Shown here: piece by piece, positions 59,707-64,000 of the stretch
How the letters are laid out: the number at the start of each line of letters is the position of its first letter
Numbering within the stretch: the stretch's first letter is position 1
Assembly (NCBI GenBank): GCA_052387675.1
Contig: JBQTIY010000009.1
Location: 62,001 to 126,000, forward strand
Source: JBQTIY01 sp052387675
Lineage (GTDB): Bacteria; Planctomycetota; B15-G4
Reading direction: 5' to 3'
DNA: 64,000 bases
The notes under the pieces: generated by a model
Databases searched by the model: none
Told to the model about the DNA's origin: nothing
What the model saw: the letters and a program-made list of their open reading frames with translations, nothing else
Program-made: the position numbers and the translations under genes

Positions 59707-60894
59707 TCAGCCGGACGCTGTCCGTCGGAAGAGCGCGATGCTGGCGGTGTAGCCGTGCAGGAAGGGCTGGCCGCCCACCGAGCCGATCTCGCCATTGGCG
59801 AAGAAGCCCGCCGTGGGCAAGTCCGGGAAGACGCGGTGGACCTCGCCGAGGTCGTGATTGGGCCGGCCGAAAAAATCGCTACCGCGCCCATTGCAGGAAA
59901 AGAGCAGTGCGCCGAGCGTGGCCGCTGCCGCGCCGCCGGCCTGGGCCTGCTGGGCCTCGGCGCCCAGCAGGGCCGCGAGGTCTTCGCTGGCGGAGGCGCT
60001 GTCGCGCACCATGAACTGAATGGTCTGCCCGGCGCGCACGAAGTCGTTGATGGCCAGCGCTTCCTTCTGCTGATCGATCTTGAGCACGTTGCGGGCCAGG
60101 AAGTCGCCGCGCTCGAAGCGGCTCTTACGCTCGTCGATGGCGCGCCCGACATGCAGCGCCTTCTGCATGAGGTCGCGGTCGCGCGGCTGCACTTCGCCGA
60201 ACACCGTGCGCAGTTGCGAGAGCGCGCTCTTGCCGCCCAGCGCAAAGATCACGTTCTGGTGAGCTTTGGTGATGACGAAGTGCCGCCCGATGGGGCGGCA
60301 GCCCTGGCTCACGATGGGCTGCAGCCGTACGGCGCCGCCGACGGCCAGGCCCAGCGCGCCGTCCTCGTGCACGCCGTGCTCATCGAAGAAGAGCCCTTGG
60401 CCCGGGCCGGCCGTGCCGCTGGCCATGCCGCCCACGACGTGCGCGCCCGGAAAGCGTTCAGCGAAGCCCTCGAGCAGCGTGTCGCCGGGCGTGGTGTAAG
60501 GGTCGGCCAGCACCAGGAAACCGGCGCCCTCGGGCACGGAGTCGGGCCAACCCTTGAGCGCGGGCTCGTCCCCTGAGTCGTCCAACTCCAGGCGGAAAGA
60601 CTGCAATTCGGCGCCAGGCCAGTGCGCTGCCCAGAGCGCCAGGCCGGAGCGCTCCTCGATCTCCACATCGCCGCCGATGATGCCGGCGCCCGGCCCGCCA
60701 AGCAGCACGCGCGGGGAGAGGCGGTTCATAATCTTGCGGCGCAGTGGCTCGACTTCTCCGCCGTGATGCGGCGTGAAGAAGGCCAGCACGAGATGCGGGG
60801 GTGCGCCGTCCAGTTCGGTGAGGAGCCTGTCGCACAGGCCGTCGAGCGCGGCGAGGACATCGGGCGTGGTAGTGGTGACGACAGCGCATTTCAT
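59707..60894 (-). CDS. FIST-domain sensory protein
   Basis: A 395-residue cytosolic protein with the FIST N and FIST C domains. The N-terminal half has HLVLAFFTPHHGGEVEPLRRKI and LLGGPGAGIIGGDVEIEE; the C-terminal half has GRHFVITKAHQNVIFALGG and LFSCNGRGSDFFGRPNHDLGEV. FIST domains bind small ligands such as amino acids and often feed signalling proteins; no output domain is attached. A TATAGT box nine bases before the ATG suggests a leaderless message. The glycosyltransferase follows 10 bases after its stop. Confidence 0.87.
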   Translation of the reverse strand: MKCAVVTTTTPDVLAALDGLCDRLLTELDGAPPHLVLAFFTPHHGGEVEPLRRKIMNRLSPRVLLGGPGAGIIGGDVEIEERSGLALWAAHWPGAELQSFRLELDDSGDEPALKGWPDSVPEGAGFLVLADPYTTPGDTLLEGFAERFPGAHVVGGMASGTAGPGQGLFFDEHGVHEDGALGLAVGGAVRLQPIVSQGCRPIGRHFVITKAHQNVIFALGGKSALSQLRTVFGEVQPRDRDLMQKALHVGRAIDERKSRFERGDFLARNVLKIDQQKEALAINDFVRAGQTIQFMVRDSASASEDLAALLGAEAQQAQAGGAAAATLGALLFSCNGRGSDFFGRPNHDLGEVHRVFPDLPTAGFFANGEIGSVGGQPFLHGYTASIALFRRTASG

Positions 60895-60903
60895 AGGGGG
60901 GCC

Positions 60904-60909
60904 ACTATA
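60904..60909 (-). promoter_or_regulatory. -10 box for FIST gene
   Basis: TATAGT (minus strand) with nine bases to ATG 60894 predicts a three-base leader; no ribosome site is visible. Confidence 0.45.
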
Positions 60910-60965
60910 GCCACGCGCCCAAGCTGTGAGCCACGCGCCCCGGGCCGCGCGGCCCCGCCCCGAGT

Positions 60966-60974
60966 TGCTAGGAT
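60966..60974 (+). promoter_or_regulatory. Extended -10 box for YHS-like cluster
   Basis: TG-C-TAGGAT lies 30 bases before ATG 61005, nearly the same box as at nadC and the ABC ATPase, but with room for a 24-base leader. Confidence 0.5.
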
Positions 60975-61004
60975 GGAGGCTCGCCTCCTGCTGAGAGACT
61001 GGCC

Positions 61005-61304
61005 ATGAAGCTTTCCTCCCCTTCAGCGTTCGCCTCCGTCCTGACCTGCCGCGCACTGCTTTGCGGCGCCCTGCTCTGCCTCGCCGTGGCTTGCAGCGGT
61101 GAAGAGCAGCCGGCTGGCAATCTCGATGCGGTGGTGAACATCAACTGCCCGATCATGGACGAGCCCGTCACCGCCAAGGGCGGATCGGTGGAGTACCAGG
61201 GCAAGACCATCGGCTTCTGCTGCGCCGGTTGCAGCGAGGACTTCGCCAAGCTCGACGACGCCGGCAAGGCCGCCGCCGTCGCCAAGGCCGGCCTGAAGAA
61301 GTGA
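61005..61304 (+). CDS. YHS/TRASH-like lipoprotein, first of cluster
   Basis: A 99-residue lipoprotein with Cys30 in the lipobox LAVAC. The mature part is one cysteine module: INCPIMDEPV (Cys48), a VEYQGKTIG strand, then FCCAGC (Cys72, 73, 76) and a C-terminal helix. The spacing and order are those of YHS/TRASH-like metal-binding domains. It would sit on the membrane surface and bind a soft metal ion such as copper or iron, an inference. Its stop overlaps the next GTG (GTGA). It starts the four-gene cluster. Confidence 0.78.
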   Translation: MKLSSPSAFASVLTCRALLCGALLCLAVACSGEEQPAGNLDAVVNINCPIMDEPVTAKGGSVEYQGKTIGFCCAGCSEDFAKLDDAGKAAAVAKAGLKK

Positions 61305-61630
61305 TCCGCCTGCGCCGACTGCTCGGCGCGCTCCTCTGCGGCCTCGCGCTGGGGGGCTGCGCGGCGAGTGCAGGCGGAGGCCTGCACCCCGAGCCCGCCG
61401 CTGCGGCTGCGGCGGCAGAGGCTGGTGCGTCACTCGCCCCGATCAACACACATTGCCCCATCGGCAAAGAGGCCGTACACGAGTACGGCGGGCGCACCAC
61501 CTGGCGCGGCGCCGTGATCGGCTTCTGCTGCCCTGAATGCATCGTGGATTTTGAAAAGCTCGACGAGGCCGGCCGTGTGGCGGCCTTGCTCGCCGTCGGC
61601 ACGACGGCGCCCGCTCCCGGAGGTGTGTGA
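61301..61630 (+). CDS. YHS/TRASH-like lipoprotein, second of cluster
   Basis: A 109-residue lipoprotein with lipobox LGGC (Cys20). After an Ala/Pro linker it repeats the module: INTHCPIGKEAV (Cys52), a TTWRGAVIG strand, then FCCPEC (Cys76, 77, 80) and VDFEKLDEAGRVA. It is clearly a paralogue of the gene before it (matching FEKLDEAG with FAKLDDAG). GTG 61301 is coupled to the preceding stop, and its own stop overlaps the next ATG by one base. Confidence 0.78.
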   Translation: MIRLRRLLGALLCGLALGGCAASAGGGLHPEPAAAAAAAEAGASLAPINTHCPIGKEAVHEYGGRTTWRGAVIGFCCPECIVDFEKLDEAGRVAALLAVGTTAPAPGGV

Positions 61631-62484
61631 TGAACTTGACTGCAACTCTGCCTGGCCTGGCCCTCTGCGCGCTTCTCGTTGCCCCCGCCTCGGCGCAGCG
61701 CGCCGACACTGCACCGCGCACGGACACGACCCCGCGACCTGAGGCCGCGCCCGTCGCTGCCGCGGCACGCAGCCTGAGCGCGGATGAGCGCGTCGTGGTC
61801 GAGCGGCAGTCGCCGAGCTATCCGCTCTCGGCCTGCCTCGTGTGCAGCAAGACTTTCGGCGAGGCCAGCACACCCGAGAGTGTGGTGCACAACGGCCGCT
61901 TGGTCATGGTGTGCGACGCCACCTGCGCCGCCGGCTTTGCCAAGGACGCCCCCAAGGCTTTGCGCGCCCTCGACGAGGCTGTCATCGCCGCGCAGGCGCC
62001 CAGCTATCCCTTCACGACCTGCGTCGTGACCGGCGACGAACTCAAGGGCAAGCCCAAGCACGTCGTCGTGGGCACGCGGCTCATCGATGTGTGCTGCGGT
62101 GACTGCAAGCGCGATGTGCAGAAGGACGCCACAGCCGCGCTGGCCAAAATCGATGCGGCGCTCATTGAGGCGCAGGCGCGCAACTATCCGTCCACGCGTT
62201 GTGCCGTAGACGACAAGCCGCTGGGCGAGAAGCCCGTGCGGCATTTGCACGGCGTGACACTGGTGCAGGCCTGCTCGGCCGGCTGCGTCGATCGCTTCCG
62301 GGCTGCTCCGGCGGGCTTCCTGCGAGGACTGGAAGGCCAGCGCAAGGCTGCCGGCGAGCGCGCCAAGACGGAGCCGGCCCGCGCCGAGCCGGGCCGCAGT
62401 GACACCGGCCGTGGGGACGCAGGCCGGGGCGACGCGGGTGGCCGCTCGGACCCGCCTGCGCAGCCGAGAAGCCCGCGTGGCTGA
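61630..62484 (+). CDS. Exported triple-repeat cysteine protein, third of cluster
   Basis: A 284-residue exported protein (signal peptide to about residue 22). It has three tandem modules of about 60 residues: 61-122, 123-182 and 183-237. Each starts SYP or NYP followed by a Cys (69/72, 131, 191), has a V..G..L strand, then paired Cys (95/99, 155/156/159, 215/219) and a helix ending ALIEAQ-like. The modules resemble half YHS/TRASH units. A disordered Arg/Gly/Asp tail follows. GGAGG lies before ATG 61630. The tail overlaps the start of the next gene. Confidence 0.75.
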   Translation: MNLTATLPGLALCALLVAPASAQRADTAPRTDTTPRPEAAPVAAAARSLSADERVVVERQSPSYPLSACLVCSKTFGEASTPESVVHNGRLVMVCDATCAAGFAKDAPKALRALDEAVIAAQAPSYPFTTCVVTGDELKGKPKHVVVGTRLIDVCCGDCKRDVQKDATAALAKIDAALIEAQARNYPSTRCAVDDKPLGEKPVRHLHGVTLVQACSAGCVDRFRAAPAGFLRGLEGQRKAAGERAKTEPARAEPGRSDTGRGDAGRGDAGGRSDPPAQPRSPRG

Positions 62485-63199
62485 CGTTCGCGCCGTGCGC
62501 GCGGCCTTGGCCGGCGTCCTGGTCGCGCTTCTGTGCTGCGTCGGCGACGTCGCCGCTCAGTCGGCGCTCGGCGAGCCCATCAACACGCTGTGCCCGGTCA
62601 TGACCGACGAGGAGGTCGTGGCCAAGTACTCGGTGGAGTACCGCGGCCAGGTCGTGGGCCTGTGCTGCGCCAAGTGCCAGCGCAAGTTCAACGAGGATCC
62701 CTCTCTCTACATCGCCAACTTGCCGCTCGCTGATCCGGTGCGCGCTCCCGGAGCACCGCTGGATCCCGAAGACACCGAGAGCCTCTTGGCGCGCATGCAT
62801 CCGCTCTTCGTGCACTTTCCCATTGCGCTGCTGCTGGCCGCGGCGCTGGCCGAGGCACTCGCGATGCTGCGCGGCAAGAAGTCGCCGGCGGCGGCGACGG
62901 CCTTCTGCGTGCGGCTCGCGGCGGCGGGCGCGATGCTGGCCGCGTGGAGCGGCTGGGGCAATGCCGAGTTTGGCGCGCCACTGCCCGGCACCGAGGAAAA
63001 CATAGAGATTCATCGCTGGCTCGGAGTGGCCACGCTCAGCGTGGCGAGCCTCCTGGCGCTGGCCTCGCTGCGCGCAGGGACTTCTCCCGCTGCCGCAAAT
63101 CTTCTGCGCTGGGGCCTCTTCGTGGCGGCTCCGCTCGTGGCCGTGACGGGACACTTCGGCGGCACGCTGGTCTACGGGGCCGACTTTCCCTTCGGCTGA
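62477..63199 (+). CDS. YHS-like domain fused to DUF2231 membrane domain
   Basis: A 240-residue membrane protein. After a signal-like helix, residues 35-80 hold the module INTLCPVM (Cys39), VEYRGQVVG, LCCAKC (Cys63, 64, 67), followed by DPSLY. Residues 105-235 form a DUF2231 domain: HPLFVHFPIALLL, a polar loop, four helices, and IEIHRWLGVATL with His. DUF2231 proteins often accompany c-type cytochrome or metal oxidase genes. GTG 62477 overlaps the preceding stop by 8 bases. The His pair and Cys module together suggest metal or heme handling. Confidence 0.8.
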   Translation: MADVRAVRAALAGVLVALLCCVGDVAAQSALGEPINTLCPVMTDEEVVAKYSVEYRGQVVGLCCAKCQRKFNEDPSLYIANLPLADPVRAPGAPLDPEDTESLLARMHPLFVHFPIALLLAAALAEALAMLRGKKSPAAATAFCVRLAAAGAMLAAWSGWGNAEFGAPLPGTEENIEIHRWLGVATLSVASLLALASLRAGTSPAAANLLRWGLFVAAPLVAVTGHFGGTLVYGADFPFG

Positions 63200-63257
63200 G
63201 ACGGCCTCTCTCGGGCGGCGCACCGGCCCGCGGATGACGCCGCCCGGCTGGCTGCGT

Positions 63258-63263
63258 TATCGT
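63258..63263 (+). promoter_or_regulatory. -10 box, leaderless thiolase gene
   Basis: TATCGT, 7 bases before ATG 63271, with an ATGACG -35-like element 18 bases further up. The predicted start leaves a one-base leader. Confidence 0.4.
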
Positions 63264-63270
63264 GCGCGCC

Positions 63271-64000
63271 ATGAATCACGCTGAGATTGTCATCGCCGGA
63301 GCTGTGCGCACGCCCATCGGCAAGTTCATGGGCGGGTTGTCCGAAGTGAGCGCCGTGGACTTGGGCGCCCACGCCGTGCGCGCGCTGCTCGAGCGGGCGC
63401 GCCTGCCGGCCGCCGATGTGGACCAAGTCATCTTCGGCATGGCGCGCCAAGCCGGCAGCGGCCCGAACGTGGCGCGGCAGGTGCAGATCCGCGCCGGGCT
63501 GCCGCAGGAGGGCACGGCCATCACCGTGAATCAGGCCTGTGCCTCGGGCCTGCGCGCCATCCTCATGGCGGTGCACGAGGTGCGTGGCGGCGCGCGCGCC
63601 GTCGTGGCGGGCGGCACCGAGTCCATGTCGCGCATTCCCTTTCTGCTGCCGCAGATGCGCGCGGGCTACCGGCTCGGTCACGGGCCGGTGCTCGACGGCA
63701 ACTACCAGGACGGCTTCAACTGCCCGCTGGCCGAGCAGCCCATGGGCGCCACGGCCGAGACGCTGGCCGAACGCTACGAGATCAGCCGCCGCGCGCAGGA
63801 CGAGTTCGCGGTGGAGAGCCAGCGCAAGGCCGAGGCCGCGCACAAGGCCGGCCGCTTCCGTGACGAGATAGCGCCCGTCACGGTGAAGGGCCGCAAGGGC
63901 GATGTCATCGTGGACAGCGACGAGCATCCGCGTGCCGGCACCACGCTGGCCGATATGGAGAAGTTGGCGCCGGTCTTCAAGAAGGGCGGCACGGTGCATG
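63271..64000 (+). CDS. Acetyl-CoA acetyltransferase (thiolase), incomplete at window end
   Basis: The first 243 residues of a thiolase are present; the frame leaves the window. VRTPIGKFMGGLSEVSAVDLG, the nucleophile motif NQACASGLRAI (Cys at about residue 91), AGGTESMSRIPFLLP, and the loop domain with YEISRRAQDEFAVESQRKAEAA are as expected for a biosynthetic or degradative acetyl-CoA acyltransferase. The catalytic His and second Cys lie beyond the edge. It would condense or cleave acyl-CoA in the same pathway as the acyl-CoA dehydrogenase and synthetase seen earlier. Confidence 0.93.
   Translation, partial: MNHAEIVIAGAVRTPIGKFMGGLSEVSAVDLGAHAVRALLERARLPAADVDQVIFGMARQAGSGPNVARQVQIRAGLPQEGTAITVNQACASGLRAILMAVHEVRGGARAVVAGGTESMSRIPFLLPQMRAGYRLGHGPVLDGNYQDGFNCPLAEQPMGATAETLAERYEISRRAQDEFAVESQRKAEAAHKAGRFRDEIAPVTVKGRKGDVIVDSDEHPRAGTTLADMEKLAPVFKKGGTVH

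Overview
The window looks like chromosomal DNA of a GC-rich member of the Planctomycetota or a close relative. Third codon positions are almost all G or C. There are several large secreted FG-GAP, beta-helix and SdrD-B-type proteins, three of which share a C-terminal or internal beta module often seen in planctomycete exoproteins. There are also DUF1570-like, YHS-like and DUF2231 proteins and many planctomycete-style lipoproteins. No phage, IS element, CRISPR array or rRNA operon is visible. This placement is inferred from gene content, not from a marker gene.

Layout. 1-4.4 kb: an incomplete membrane protein, a nucleotidyltransferase-like gene, an acyl-CoA dehydrogenase, a secreted Pro/Ala/Gly-rich protein and a 33-residue basic protein resembling a small ribosomal protein. 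4.6-7.7 kb: two coupled exoproteins. 8.1-10.6 kb (minus): aminotransferase, CPBP protease and gamma-carbonic anhydrase in one overlapping operon. 10.7-18.7 kb: a degenerate nuclease-like protein, a giant membrane/beta-helix fusion, a ComEA-like protein, NadC, an anti-sigma-type kinase, VanZ-like, PurB and a small hypothetical. 18.6-25.2 kb: PDZ lipoprotein, ThiD operon, alpha/beta hydrolase, tRNA-Gly abutting a glycosyltransferase, and a secreted metallopeptidase-like protein. 25.3-34.7 kb: arginine decarboxylase, adenosine deaminase, membrane proteins, cupin, acyl-CoA synthetase and an exoprotein. 34.7-43.4 kb: PNP, Hpt and esterase operon, UbiD, an FG-GAP exoprotein, Dus and DUF309. 43.5-56.9 kb: a beta-helix exoprotein, then a sugar ABC transporter (permease, 41-residue membrane peptide, binding lipoprotein, and ATPase after a HEAT-repeat gene), an EamA exporter, an M28 peptidase, xylose isomerase and xylulokinase. 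57-61 kb (minus): surface-polysaccharide genes and a FIST protein. 61-63.2 kb: a four-gene cysteine-motif (YHS/TRASH-like) cluster. 63.3-64 kb: an incomplete thiolase.

Themes. Purine salvage and synthesis (PNP, Hpt, adenosine deaminase, PurB) and pentose uptake plus catabolism (ABC transporter, XylA, XylB) are each spread over the window in a way that makes metabolic sense. Gene coupling is dense: almost every same-strand neighbour pair overlaps by four bases as NTGA, and all four start codons ATG, GTG, TTG and probably CTG occur in that position. Several genes carry a -10 box only 6-9 bases before the start codon, so leaderless or nearly leaderless mRNAs appear common.

The most unusual items are the YHS-like lipoprotein operon (61.0-63.2 kb), a two-copy 170-base palindromic intergenic repeat 49 kb apart (7.95 and 56.86 kb), the CTG-start hpt, the small basic protein at 4.33 kb, the membrane peptide inside the sugar transporter operon, and the membrane/beta-helix fusion at 11.6 kb.
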